A DNA stretch of 64,000 nt from an uncultured delta proteobacterium (GTDB taxonomy: Bacteria > Desulfobacterota > Desulfobulbia > Desulfobulbales > Desulfocapsaceae). Positions 55,059 to 63,902 of this stretch are shown piece by piece. The stretch lies in the NCBI GenBank assembly GCA_903875445.1, contig CAIQWD010000056.1, positions 50,003-114,002 on the forward strand. Reading direction: 5' to 3'. The notes beneath the pieces are model-generated. The model ran no database searches. It saw only the letters and a program-made list of their open reading frames with translations, and was not told the origin of the DNA. A program made the translations under genes and the position numbers. Each line of letters begins with the position of its first letter. Position 1 is the first letter of the stretch.

Positions 55059-57308
55059 CTAGCCGACATTGTCCTTGGCATAATACGCTGTATATCCGGA
55101 GTAATAGGACCCAGCGCTGTGGCTTTTATTCAACCCGTTCAAGACAAACCCGAGGAAATGGCACTGCACATCCTTCAATTTTTTCAAGCCGCTCTGCATT
55201 ATATCATAGGTCGTTACCCCGGCCTTAACCACAACCACCGTACCATCGACCAGTTGCGTCAGAATCAGGCTATCGGTAACACTCTGTACCGGTGGCGAAT
55301 CGATCAGAACAAAATCGAAGTTCTCAGCCATTTTTTCAATAAGAACCTTCAGTTTTTTTGAACCTACCAGCTCGGACGGGTTGGGAGGGATAGTTCCCGA
55401 AGTAATTACAAAAATCTCTTCACCGGCAACCTTGTGAACAATATTTTCATTGAGATTGCCGGTTAGATAGTTGCTCAATCCCTTGTCATTTTGCATAGCG
55501 AACACTGAATGGACTCTCGGTCTCCGCAGGTCGCAATCGATTATTAGAACCTTTTTGTTACCCTGACTAAACACCCGGGCAATATTGATGGTCGTCGAGG
55601 TCTTCCCCTCACCCGGCCCCATGCTGGTCACCAAGATCGTTCTCGGAGGGTGCTCAGCCGATGACAGCAACAGTCCGGAGCGGATGAGTCGATAGCTTTC
55701 GGCAAGCGGCGACAGCGGTTTTTGGACAATATACGACTCAATATTCTTGCTCTTTTCCTTGAGTTTTTCCACAGCCCCAAGGACGGTCAAACCATAGCGG
55801 CTTTCCAAATCCTTTTCCGACTGAATCGTATTATCGAGATACTCTATCAGAAAAACACAGCCAATACCGGCGACCAACCCCAAAAGAAGACCGATGGCCA
55901 GGTTGCTTGTTTTATTCGGTGTTGAGGGTGCACCAGGCAAGGCAGCATTTTTTATTACCCAGACATTGACGCTCTGTGACTGCTCGGTAACTCCTTCTTT
56001 TTTAATGCTGGAGGTCAGGGATTCGTATACCACGCGATTGGCGTCGACATCCCGCTTCATTATCGAATATTGGATGAACTTCTCGTTCAGGTTGAGCAGT
56101 TCACCCTTGGTCGAAGTGAGCATTTCTTCGAGGTTTTTCTCCTGCGACTTTGCCAATTCATAAGAATTCTTGGTCGCGGCAATGACCCGATTGATCTCAG
56201 CCTGCTGTTGACTTATCAGTTCTCTGAGTTCATCATTTGCCTTGATCATCACCGGATGTTTCTCGCCATATTTTTTTGACAATTCGCTGATATTTTGCCG
56301 GGACTTAAAGATAGTCTCTCTCAGGCTTTTCAGTACTTCATTGCCGGCGAACAGCGGGATATTTTCCAGTTGAAAGACATTTTTGCCAGCTGCCTCAATC
56401 TGTTTCAATACCCCTTCCAACACTCTTCTGTCTGTCTGTGCTTTGGACAGTTGCGAACTGAACTCCGTCAACCGCTGCGGAGAAATTGCCAGTTTATTCT
56501 CAACCGTTACCAGATCGTTGGCCCGCATATAGTTCTGCATGGCCATTTCCGATGCCTCAAGCTTCTTTCTCTCATCCTGGGCCTTGCTCGTCATCCATTG
56601 CAGAGCATAACGGCTGGTGGTGAGTTTCATATCGAGAATTTCTTCCATATATGCCTTGGCTACCGCATCGGCTACCAGTTTGGCGATGGCTGGAGACTTG
56701 TCGCTAAAGGAGATACGTACTATTTTAGTGTTTTTCACAGGCTCGACCAGCAGCCTGCCTTGCACCATTGAGGCAATGGTATCCTCATCCGACAGGGGTT
56801 CAACGCTTAATCCGGACCCCTCACCATTCTGCCGTTTTTCACCTTGTACCTCACCTTTCAAGGGAATTATGATTTTCTCGACAAAGTCTTGCAGCCCGGA
56901 TTTAATGTCGCTGAAAAATGACGGGGTGTCATTTTTCCCCTCAAGGAAAAAGCTTCGGTAGGTGGTGCTCAGTTTCAGGCTGTCCACGACTCTTCTTGCT
57001 ACCTTGGCGCTTCTAATAATCGCCGACTGGGTGTCGAGAAAATCGGGGTCATAAGAGGAGTAGTATTGTCTTTCAAGACCGGATTGAGCATTGTTCCGTT
57101 CTATCAAAACATCGGTGTCCGAAGTATAAATAGGAACGGTTGAGAAGGTCTTGATAACCGTGATCAAAAAGATGACAATCAGAAAGGTGAAAACAATAAA
57201 TTTTCTTTTCCGGAGAATTATGAAATAATCTCGGATATTAATCTCCTGCTCGACATCCTCCTCGCGAAAACGTTCCTGCTCCTGATAATTCTGCATGCTG
57301 GTATTCAC
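55059..57308 (-). CDS. Wzc-type polysaccharide co-polymerase and tyrosine kinase
   Basis: Inner-membrane protein of 749 residues. Two membrane segments (IVFTFLIVIFLITVIKTF near residue 37 and SNLAIGLLLGLVAGIGCVFLIEY near 470) bracket a periplasmic coiled-coil region with Wzz and GNVR-type segments. The C-terminal BY-kinase has Walker A SMGPGEGKTSTTINIA, DCDLRRPRVHSVF (Walker A') and LIDSPPV (Walker B). A Tyr-rich tail (SYYSGYTAYYAKDNVG) is the expected autophosphorylation site. It controls polysaccharide chain length and export together with the Wza-like protein downstream. Confidence 0.93.
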   Translation of the reverse strand: MNTSMQNYQEQERFREEDVEQEINIRDYFIILRKRKFIVFTFLIVIFLITVIKTFSTVPIYTSDTDVLIERNNAQSGLERQYYSSYDPDFLDTQSAIIRSAKVARRVVDSLKLSTTYRSFFLEGKNDTPSFFSDIKSGLQDFVEKIIIPLKGEVQGEKRQNGEGSGLSVEPLSDEDTIASMVQGRLLVEPVKNTKIVRISFSDKSPAIAKLVADAVAKAYMEEILDMKLTTSRYALQWMTSKAQDERKKLEASEMAMQNYMRANDLVTVENKLAISPQRLTEFSSQLSKAQTDRRVLEGVLKQIEAAGKNVFQLENIPLFAGNEVLKSLRETIFKSRQNISELSKKYGEKHPVMIKANDELRELISQQQAEINRVIAATKNSYELAKSQEKNLEEMLTSTKGELLNLNEKFIQYSIMKRDVDANRVVYESLTSSIKKEGVTEQSQSVNVWVIKNAALPGAPSTPNKTSNLAIGLLLGLVAGIGCVFLIEYLDNTIQSEKDLESRYGLTVLGAVEKLKEKSKNIESYIVQKPLSPLAESYRLIRSGLLLSSAEHPPRTILVTSMGPGEGKTSTTINIARVFSQGNKKVLIIDCDLRRPRVHSVFAMQNDKGLSNYLTGNLNENIVHKVAGEEIFVITSGTIPPNPSELVGSKKLKVLIEKMAENFDFVLIDSPPVQSVTDSLILTQLVDGTVVVVKAGVTTYDIMQSGLKKLKDVQCHFLGFVLNGLNKSHSAGSYYSGYTAYYAKDNVG

Positions 57309-57341
57309 TTAATAGAAAAATAAGAGGGGAAAATAGACTTA

Positions 57342-58142
57342 CTAAAAGAAGCTTTCCGGAACGACAATTACATCATTTTTAAGAACGGCTGTATCAAGAT
57401 TGACATCCTTCATCACGTTCTTCTTGTCACCCTCCATGCGGATGATGGAAACGCTGGACTTTGAAGCCTTGCCGGTAAACCCTCTGGCAAGGGCCACCAA
57501 TTTGAGAACCGTGGTGCCGTCGCCACAGGGATAAGTGCCGGGAGTACCTACTTCACCGGTGACATAACACATCCCGGCCCCGGAGATATAGACGGTATCT
57601 TCGTCATTGATCTGGATGTTTTGATCCAAATCGCCACCTTTGACAAGTGAAATCAAATTAATGGGGATTACCGAATCCTTATCACCGACCTTTCTCTTGA
57701 TCGTAGCGGTATCTCCGGCATCCTTGTCTAAACCGCCTGCTTTGGAAACCAACTCAAGAAAAGTGGTCGGTCCACTCAATTCGATAATACCGGGGTTTCT
57801 GACATTGCCGAGAATAACCACCTTCCTGCTGCGGAATTCATCGACAAAGACGTTGATCTGCGGATTGACGATATAACCGTTAGCAAAAAGCCCGGTTAAT
57901 TTTTCGGTAATGGCGGAAATGGATAATTTGTTGACATTCACTGCTCCCAGCAACGGTACAACAATCGTGCCGTTGCTGGAAACTCGAACTTTGGTTTTGA
58001 GATCATCATTGTTATAAACAATGATACTGATGACATCACCGGGCCCTACCTGATACTCTCCACTGAATACCTGATTTTTTCCAAACAAAACCAGAAAGGC
58101 CAAAAAAACAGTCGGAAGTATTTTTTTAAAACGACTCGTCAT
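57342..58142 (-). CDS. Wza-type polysaccharide export protein (SLBB)
   Basis: Export protein of 266-269 residues. A signal peptide (LPTVFLAFLVLFGKNQVFSGEY) precedes a Poly_export domain (YQVGPGDVISIIVYNNDDL), followed by SLBB segments (KVVILGNVRNPGIIELSGPTTFLELVSKAGG and CYVTGEVGTPGTYPCGDGTTVLKLVALARG). There is no lipobox Cys, so it may not be a lipoprotein like E. coli Wza. The start at 58142 is chosen; the ORF-track TTG at 58151 is an alternative. It acts with the tyrosine kinase encoded 33 bases downstream. Confidence 0.9.
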   Translation of the reverse strand: MTSRFKKILPTVFLAFLVLFGKNQVFSGEYQVGPGDVISIIVYNNDDLKTKVRVSSNGTIVVPLLGAVNVNKLSISAITEKLTGLFANGYIVNPQINVFVDEFRSRKVVILGNVRNPGIIELSGPTTFLELVSKAGGLDKDAGDTATIKRKVGDKDSVIPINLISLVKGGDLDQNIQINDEDTVYISGAGMCYVTGEVGTPGTYPCGDGTTVLKLVALARGFTGKASKSSVSIIRMEGDKKNVMKDVNLDTAVLKNDVIVVPESFF

Positions 58143-58232
58143 CAGATGCAAAATAACCTGGCAAAAGGAAAAATACCTCTACGCTTCTCCGGAGATATTC
58201 AATCGATATTTACTAGTTTATCGGGGTTAGGA

Positions 58233-59666
58233 TCATAAGGCAAATTTAATATTCGCAAAAACCGTGTTCGTTTGATAGTCAAAGAGATTATCAGTCGAAT
58301 CGCGTTTTTCAAATTGATATGACACCTCACCCATCAGCCATTCACGAAAAAGATATTGGGCTGCCGGTTTTAAAGAAAAGTAGGTATCATCCCTATTCTG
58401 GGAGATAAGTTGCGAATACTTGGCATCCTCAAATTTGGCGTCAAAAGTGCCGCTGATTTTATCGGTAAATTTTTGATTATAACCAAGGGTTACACCCAGA
58501 ACAGTTTTGTCGGAAGCGACCGTACTATCGGTTTCTTCGTTTGTTCTATATGCATCCAAGGAAAATTTGGTCTTTTCGGTCATCTTGTAGACAGCCTGTA
58601 CATCAGCGGCTAGCCCAGTGAAATCACTCCGTTTAGTAGCAACGTTATCATTGTTTTGATATTCCTTATTCTGAACACCGGCTTTGGCAAACAATGCCAC
58701 TTTTTCTGTAGTATCCCACTTAAAACCACCGTAGATAAAATTCTGTCGGTTATCATTTTGCGTTGCAGTATCGTACTTGACATCGACAAATTTCCCCTCA
58801 AGAAAGACCGCGGTCTTTACACTATAGTTGAAGTACCCATACAGATCAAAAGCATTATCAACACGATCCTTAAAAGCATCGAGATCTTTATCATAAGAAA
58901 GATAAAAATTTGAATAATCTAACTTAGCACGCAATTTCTCGGTAATATTCCAATCTGCGGTTGCTACTCCGATATTAGAATCAAACTTGCTCTCAAAAAC
59001 ACTGCCGTTGGAACCGGGATTGGAGCCAACATCAAAGCGATCCGCACCGCGAGTAAATCTGTCCACAGCCATCAACGACAAGCCACCACGCATATTATAG
59101 CGGAACATCCCCTCGCCGAGGCCATTAACCGTATTTAACTCGGAATCAGTGGAATAAAGCTTAAAATCCGCCCCCCCAAGGGCATATGCTTGAAAGCGAT
59201 CAGTTCCTTCATAATCTTTGGATTGTAAGGCCAAGCCTCCCGGAGAGGTATTGTTGGTAGCCAAGGTCACCGGAATATCCTTCTTTCTTGGTAACGAGAA
59301 CCAAACAGCCGGCGACAAAGTCGTTAAGACATTGGAGGTTTTGTTTTTTTCCAAATTATAAAGATTGTCGGTATACTCTTCCTGCACCATAGCATTGATA
59401 TGGATATACCCGCCATTGCCGCCAAGGAGGTTATCTTCTTCAGACATTTTTGCGTCTTCCGGTAACAGCGAAACCTTATCTCCAGCGCTATGTCCTACCG
59501 GTATGTCCTGCACTACCCCGATTCCACCAGCGGGAGCCGGACCATTACCGGAACCGACAACCGTCAGTTGTTGAATCTGAATAGCCTGGACAGGACTATT
59601 CAGCATCAACAACCCGGAACAGGCTACAACCCCTGCGAACAAAGAAGTAACTTTTTTCGACCCCAT
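58233..59666 (-). CDS. Outer-membrane beta-barrel protein of the EPS locus
   Basis: Protein of 477 residues with a signal peptide (MGSKKVTSLFAGVVACSGLLMLNSPVQA). After a spacer rich in Gly and Asp, it consists of repeated amphipathic beta strands and ends in a Phe-containing strand (QTNTVFANIKFAL), the usual outer-membrane insertion end (it terminates FAL here). It resembles the BBP2-type barrels found with Wza/Wzc-like genes in deltaproteobacteria. Role: likely outer-membrane conduit or secretin-like partner for the polysaccharide. A GGGGGGGGAG ribosome binding site precedes the ATG. Confidence 0.82.
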   Translation of the reverse strand: MGSKKVTSLFAGVVACSGLLMLNSPVQAIQIQQLTVVGSGNGPAPAGGIGVVQDIPVGHSAGDKVSLLPEDAKMSEEDNLLGGNGGYIHINAMVQEEYTDNLYNLEKNKTSNVLTTLSPAVWFSLPRKKDIPVTLATNNTSPGGLALQSKDYEGTDRFQAYALGGADFKLYSTDSELNTVNGLGEGMFRYNMRGGLSLMAVDRFTRGADRFDVGSNPGSNGSVFESKFDSNIGVATADWNITEKLRAKLDYSNFYLSYDKDLDAFKDRVDNAFDLYGYFNYSVKTAVFLEGKFVDVKYDTATQNDNRQNFIYGGFKWDTTEKVALFAKAGVQNKEYQNNDNVATKRSDFTGLAADVQAVYKMTEKTKFSLDAYRTNEETDSTVASDKTVLGVTLGYNQKFTDKISGTFDAKFEDAKYSQLISQNRDDTYFSLKPAAQYLFREWLMGEVSYQFEKRDSTDNLFDYQTNTVFANIKFAL

Positions 59667-59689
59667 TCTCCCCCCCCTTTTTAAGCACA

Positions 59690-59733
59690 GAAAAAAGTCG
59701 TTACCAGCAGCACATTAGCTTTGATAACGACTT
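59690..59733 (-). terminator. Terminator after the small secreted EPS-locus gene
   Basis: On the minus strand AAGTCGTTA pairs with TAACGACTT across about 21 bases, and TTTTTT follows. It lies just upstream of the barrel gene, so part of the transcript from the 60188 promoter may stop here, giving more of the first protein than of the rest. Confidence 0.82.
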
Positions 59734-59759
59734 CAATTCCCCCTAACTCCCTGCCAACA

Positions 59760-60188
59760 TCAAAAAGTTGACGGACTAGCGAAAGAACCACCTCGCCCAC
59801 CACTGGGGGTCGCGAAACTCGGACCGGTGGCAACTGGTGTATATGCCTGACTGTCGGCAACCCGGTCTCCACACTCGTCGATGCTCTTTTTGTAACCGGC
59901 AACAACAATAGGTTCCGAGATTTTCCATTTTTCTGCCGCCGCCCTGATGTCCTGACCGCTGGCCCCGGCACAGTACAGCGCTCGCACTAGATTTTGCGGG
60001 TTGAGCCCTTCGATTTCAAGACCAACCTCAACAATCAAGTCTGGGTTTCTTCCATCTTTTAAAGCTTTTTCTACTGCCTTATCAATACCTTCGGTGCTAT
60101 AAGTATCACGAAAATCGACCATCCATTCCGCGCAGGCAATGGAAACGCTGAAAAGAACCATTACACAAGCAATCCCAAATTTTTTCAT
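59760..60188 (-). CDS. Small secreted protein, first gene of the EPS locus
   Basis: Protein of 142 residues with a signal peptide (MKKFGIACVMVLFSVSIACAE). The mature part has a helical core (TEGIDKAVEKALKDGRNPDLIVEVGLEIEGLNPQNLVRALYCAGASGQDIRAAAEKW) with two Cys (YCAGA and DECGDR), then a Gly/Ser/Pro tail with a repeat (GPSFATPSGGRGGSFASPS). The tail looks disordered, as in some exported matrix or lipid-associated proteins. No family was recognised. Its terminator suggests it can be made in excess over the polysaccharide export genes. Confidence 0.75.
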   Translation of the reverse strand: MKKFGIACVMVLFSVSIACAEWMVDFRDTYSTEGIDKAVEKALKDGRNPDLIVEVGLEIEGLNPQNLVRALYCAGASGQDIRAAAEKWKISEPIVVAGYKKSIDECGDRVADSQAYTPVATGPSFATPSGGRGGSFASPSTF

Positions 60189-60541
60189 AGGTACCTCCTT
60201 GAAGTAGAAACCGTGGCAATCTCATCCTTCAAATTATTATTTTAAAATCTGATCGTATATCCACATAGTAAACAACATCATTAATTCATCTACAATCTTT
60301 TTGCAATGACTATACCATTATAAAATAATTTCAAAAACATCAAAATACTGGTTAATTAACGTCGAACTCGTCTTATCCGGCCTATCCGTCACCTGATTTT
60401 TCGGATTCGCGGAAAAAACTGTTCCGTAAATACGGAAGAACATGCTCTTCGTCGTCACATAACAAAGCCAATTTTCACCAGAATCTTCAATAAACTTCGC
60501 GAATGGCGAATTGTTCCAAGATATTTAGAAAATCGCAACAA
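60189..60541. promoter_or_regulatory. EPS-locus intergenic region with palindrome
   Basis: A 353-base AT-rich gap between the WecA-like gene and the small secreted protein. It holds the near-perfect palindrome TTCCGTA-AA-TACGGAA at 60422-60437, a possible operator, and AT-rich stretches near 60316 that could serve as a -10 for the minus strand. No gene was found in it. Confidence 0.4.
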
Positions 60542-62002
60542 TCATTTCTTTTTGAATTTCACTAAAAACTTAAAAACCACCTGCTCCTGATCACCACCAA
60601 ACTCCAGGAACCTGAAACCATGGTAGTAAGTATTGCCATGCTCTGAAAACCACAGGTGTTCGGCAGGCAACTCAAGAGAGTGGAATTCCGAATCAAGGGG
60701 AAAGGTAATTTTTGCAACCACTCTGTCAAGGAGGCAATCTAATTGCGGAAGAGAGGCCATAAATCCATCATTGGAGATGTTCAAAACGCTGCCGGAAAAC
60801 ACCAAATTTCTATCGCGTTCCTGGCAGGTGAATGAAAGTTCGACATCATACCTCGGTGACTTTCTGAGAATACGGAAAAAATTCAACCTGCTCGACAGAA
60901 TTCGATGAACCCAAAAAGCTCGGCCGCCTGTTTCTTCATGTTTCTTGGTATATTTAAGACTGGCCCGCATCAAACGTATGATGAAGAAGGAAGATATGAC
61001 ATACACAATAAAATAAACGAGAAATACAGCGAAAAGGCTGGCATCCGACAATTTGTAGAGAGGCCCGAGTAGGCTGGTAAGGCTCAGCAGGGTGGTAACA
61101 CCTAGGATCACTTTGACGGCCAGGACTCTGCCCATACCTAACCTCATAAAAATATGGTGCAAGTGGTAACGGTCAGCTTTGAAGGGATTCTGGCCACGAA
61201 GTATTCTTTTCCCCATGACCGTAATGGTATCGGTTATCGGCACGGCGAGAATCAGTAGAGGGACAACGGGACTGACATGGGCGTTGCTGCCCTGAGTCAA
61301 TGCCAGCGCCATAAATGCAAGCGAAAACCCCAGGCACAAGCTCCCCGCATCACCCATGAACATCGTCGAAGGATACCAGTTGAACCGTAGAAAACCTAGG
61401 ACCGCGCCAGCCAACGCCAGATTGAGCAGCATCAGTGTCTCATCTCCCCCAATCGATGCATGGATGGCAAAAATGATAAAAGCGACAAAAGAAATCCCGC
61501 CAGCCAACCCATCAAGACCGTCGACCAGATTTATGGCATTGATGACGCCTACGACACAAAAAATGGTCACTCCCCAGATAAGCCAGGAAATGTCCGGCAA
61601 AATGATCGGCCCCAAACCGCATAAATCACCAAAGGAAACAAGACTCACCTTGCTGAAATATATCAATAAAAGGCTGGCGAGAATCTGCGCGAGAAACTTT
61701 TGCTTATGGCCCATTTCCTTAAAATCGTCGAGAAAACCGACAAAAAGCAAGATGGACAATCCGAGGAAATAACCCCGCAGGCCGGCAATGGGAATAAAGA
61801 TAAGCGAACAGAAGGTGGCCGAGATCACCATACCTATACCACCAACCAAAGGCCGAGGGATTTTATGAATCTTTCTTTTTTCGGAAGGCTTATCTAAGAG
61901 ACCGATAACCTTGGCAATCCGTGCCAATTTGGGGAGCACGAGCATTGAAGAAAACAGGGCGACCAGAAAGACCAAAAAAATTCTTATTTCAAGATTGAGC
62001 AT
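60542..62002 (-). CDS. WecA/MraY-family sugar-1-phosphate transferase fused to a PilZ domain
   Basis: Protein of 486 residues. The first 345 form the multi-pass transferase with FLDDFKE (residues 90-96), NAINLVDGLDGLAGG (155-169), MGDAGS (216-221) and HLHHIFMRLG (280-289), the conserved motifs of enzymes that put a sugar phosphate on undecaprenyl phosphate. Residues 379-480 are a cytosolic PilZ domain with both c-di-GMP motifs: RKSPR (380-384, RxxxR) and NISNDG (408-413, NxSxxG). The usual enzyme ends near residue 350, so the PilZ part is an addition. The protein likely starts the polysaccharide chain under c-di-GMP control (inference). GGAG precedes the ATG. Confidence 0.9.
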   Translation of the reverse strand: MLNLEIRIFLVFLVALFSSMLVLPKLARIAKVIGLLDKPSEKRKIHKIPRPLVGGIGMVISATFCSLIFIPIAGLRGYFLGLSILLFVGFLDDFKEMGHKQKFLAQILASLLLIYFSKVSLVSFGDLCGLGPIILPDISWLIWGVTIFCVVGVINAINLVDGLDGLAGGISFVAFIIFAIHASIGGDETLMLLNLALAGAVLGFLRFNWYPSTMFMGDAGSLCLGFSLAFMALALTQGSNAHVSPVVPLLILAVPITDTITVMGKRILRGQNPFKADRYHLHHIFMRLGMGRVLAVKVILGVTTLLSLTSLLGPLYKLSDASLFAVFLVYFIVYVISSFFIIRLMRASLKYTKKHEETGGRAFWVHRILSSRLNFFRILRKSPRYDVELSFTCQERDRNLVFSGSVLNISNDGFMASLPQLDCLLDRVVAKITFPLDSEFHSLELPAEHLWFSEHGNTYYHGFRFLEFGGDQEQVVFKFLVKFKKK

Positions 62003-62422
62003 GATTCAGCTCCGCAGCAAAATGACACATTACAAAACAGTATAAAACGGATATTCCTATTTGACGGCAACTGTTTGATTGGATTTGATTCGATTATCAA
62101 TAACCGATTGTCTCACAATGCATGTTGTCATTCATTAAAAGCGAGGAGAAACCATCGGACAGTTGTGTTGTAAGCAAACGCTCCTCGCCTGACAGTAAAA
62201 ACCCTTTATGTTAGCATACATACGAAGGAGATGACAGTCGTTTTTTCTTTACGTTGACAAAAAAGATGATGAATCCATACTATGGCATTATAAGAGCAAA
62301 TATCGTGCCGAAGGAAAATGGGATCATTATCTGGAATTCATCAGAAGTTGAAACCTGCCCCGGTTGAGCTGCTTTTGACACCCAACGCGCTCATCCGAAT
62401 GCTCGTAGAAGACGATCCCAAC
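62003..62422. other. Gene-poor region upstream of the EPS locus
   Basis: A 420-base region between the WecA-PilZ gene and the ATPase fragment. It holds a plus-strand promoter-like pair TTGACA (62254) and TACTAT (62278) with 18-base spacing and a GCGAGGAG / CTCCTCGC inverted repeat at 62141-62188. A 32-codon ORF beginning at 62269 overlaps the -10 and is not convincing. It may include remains of degraded genes next to the fragment at 62423. Confidence 0.5.
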
Positions 62423-62728
62423 CTAGCAAAACCTGCCTTTCCGCTTTCTGTCGGCATCAACCACTCCCCTGAGCACCTTGAACAAGTCCGAGTATTGTTG
62501 GGCCTCATCAATGATTACCTGATCCGTGTTCAGGCTAAAAAAGGCAACAGGATCGCCGCTGATAAGCTGGTAGTCATCCGGGCTTTCAAGGTCATAGTAT
62601 TTCCAGTCACCTCGTAATCCACGAACCAAGGTCGATTTTCCGCATTGTCTCGGCCCGATGATGGCCACTACCGGAAACATATCGAGCAGCCGCGTGATTT
62701 TCTCTTCAAGAACCCGTTTCTTATCCAT
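62423..62728 (-). pseudogene. N-terminal fragment of an AAA+ ATPase (DUF4143-type)
   Basis: A 101-codon ORF with the N-terminus of an AAA+ ATPase: Walker A IGPRQCGKSTLVRGL and Walker B VIIDEAQQ, the start expected of the DUF4143-type family, whose full length is about 400 residues. It ends at a stop after KRKGRFC, where the family normally reads on into its LLTGS sensor motif. The rest is not clearly present downstream, so this is a truncated relic. Confidence 0.75.
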
Positions 62729-62856
62729 GATACAGCCAATAATAAATAACCATTGGTCTTTTTCCGTTTAAACAAAAAGACGACCTTATAACTGATTGTA
62801 ATTCGATAAAAACTCAGGTAGTGTCAAATAAGGAAATTTTCATTCATGAGGCTTCA

Positions 62857-63258
62857 ATGAATCGGCAGGACCATATCCGATATTGGCTAGACAGCGCGGC
62901 GCATGACTGGGATACCGCAACTAGCCTTTTTATCTCAGAAAAATATGACTGGTGCCTTTTTATTGGGCATTTGGTTCTCGAAAAAATCCTCAAGGCACTT
63001 TTTGTGCAAAATAGTGCCGATCTCCTTCCGCCGAAGACCCACAATCTTGTCAAACTTGCGGAAAACGCCAAGATTCCTTTGACCGATAAGCAGAGGTTTC
63101 TTCTCGACGAGGTGAATGATTTCAATATTGAGATACGCTATCCCCAGTTTAGAGATGAGCTCTACAAAAAATGTACAAGAGAATTTTCACAACATTATTT
63201 CAAACAAATCGAGGACCTAGCGGAATGGCTCAAATCCCGGCTGACATATCTTCCATAA
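62857..63258 (+). CDS. HEPN-domain protein, toxin of a HEPN/MNT pair
   Basis: Protein of 133 residues from ATG 62857 (MNRQDHIRYWLDSAAHDW), chosen for GAGG upstream. It is all-helical with the HEPN pattern and the ribonuclease-like RX4H motif REFSQH near the C-terminus (followed by Tyr, not by the HXY found in HepT of Shewanella). The MNT partner starts inside its 3' end (34-base overlap). In HepT/MntA systems the MNT antitoxin AMPylates the HEPN toxin. This is the natural reading here, by family knowledge. Confidence 0.88.
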   Translation: MNRQDHIRYWLDSAAHDWDTATSLFISEKYDWCLFIGHLVLEKILKALFVQNSADLLPPKTHNLVKLAENAKIPLTDKQRFLLDEVNDFNIEIRYPQFRDELYKKCTREFSQHYFKQIEDLAEWLKSRLTYLP

Positions 63259-63563
63259 TTGACATCTTCCTGAAAGAACTTGAAAAAGAGAATATTTCCA
63301 TCGAAAGAGCCATTCTATTCGGTAGTTATGCCCAAGGAACGAATACACCTTGGAGCGATATCGATCTTGCCCTCTTTTCCTCAGATTTCGAAGGAGATCG
63401 TTTCAAAGACAGAAATAAAATCCGGAGGATTAAGCTGCAAATCTCAAGCAGCCTTGAACCTATCCCTTTTCCATCTCATCAATACTTCAATTCTGATCCC
63501 TTAGTGGAACAGATTAAAAAAACCGGAATAGCCGTGTTTCCTAAAAAACAGCAGTCCGTTTGA
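63225..63563 (+). CDS. MNT-type nucleotidyltransferase, antitoxin of the HEPN pair
   Basis: Protein of about 112 residues from ATG 63225 (MAQIPADISSIIDIFLKE), chosen over the ORF-track start because of GAGG upstream and the overlap with HEPN. The catalytic motif is GSYAQGTNTPWSDIDLALF, which is exactly GSX10DXD. Minimal nucleotidyltransferases of this class transfer AMP or GMP to protein targets such as the HEPN toxin. It is immediately followed by a vapC remnant. Confidence 0.9.
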   Translation: MAQIPADISSIIDIFLKELEKENISIERAILFGSYAQGTNTPWSDIDLALFSSDFEGDRFKDRNKIRRIKLQISSSLEPIPFPSHQYFNSDPLVEQIKKTGIAVFPKKQQSV

Positions 63564-63902
63564 ATCAAGTACACTTCCATCCTCCAGAAGTGCTGGAAAA
63601 ATTCAAAAAACACCGGCCACAGGGACGTTGCAATTTCTATTATCACCCTTTTCGAGCTTGAACACGGGGTTGAAAAAAGTCGACAGCAGCGTCGCGCCCA
63701 AAAAGCCCTTGAGCAATTTCTCCTCCCATTGAATATTCTTGATCTTGATCGGAGCGCCGCAACCGAAGCAGCAATAATCCGAGCTCAACTTGAATGCAAA
63801 GGAACTCCCATCGGTCCGTATGATATCCTTATTGCCGGGCAAGCCAGATCTCAAGCTATGACGCTGGTTACCAACAACACCTTCAACGCTAATCAAAATT
63901 GA
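63563..63902 (+). pseudogene. vapC: vapC (PIN toxin) remnant with frameshift
   Basis: On the plus strand, frame 63563 reads HPPEVLEKFKKHRPQ. After a single extra G near 63623 (run CAGGGAC) the neighbouring frame reads DVAISIITLFELEHGVEKSRQQRRAQKALEQFLLPLNILDLDRSAATEAAIIRAQLECKGTPIGPYDILIAGQARSQAMTLVTNN, the hallmark of VapC PIN ribonucleases (ITLxELE, IGPxDxLIA, TNN). The first 15-20 residues with the catalytic Asp are missing, and the C-terminus is cut to NTFNANQN. It is therefore a dead toxin gene. No vapB was seen. Confidence 0.8.

Noticed and set aside
62269-62367. 32-codon plus-strand ORF MNPYYGII...TCPG
   Set aside because: Its start overlaps the predicted -10 of its own promoter and no family or ribosome binding site supports it.
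62318-62617. 99-residue plus-strand ORF overlapping the ATPase fragment
   Set aside because: Complement of the AAA+ fragment, whose Walker motifs are clear on the minus strand.
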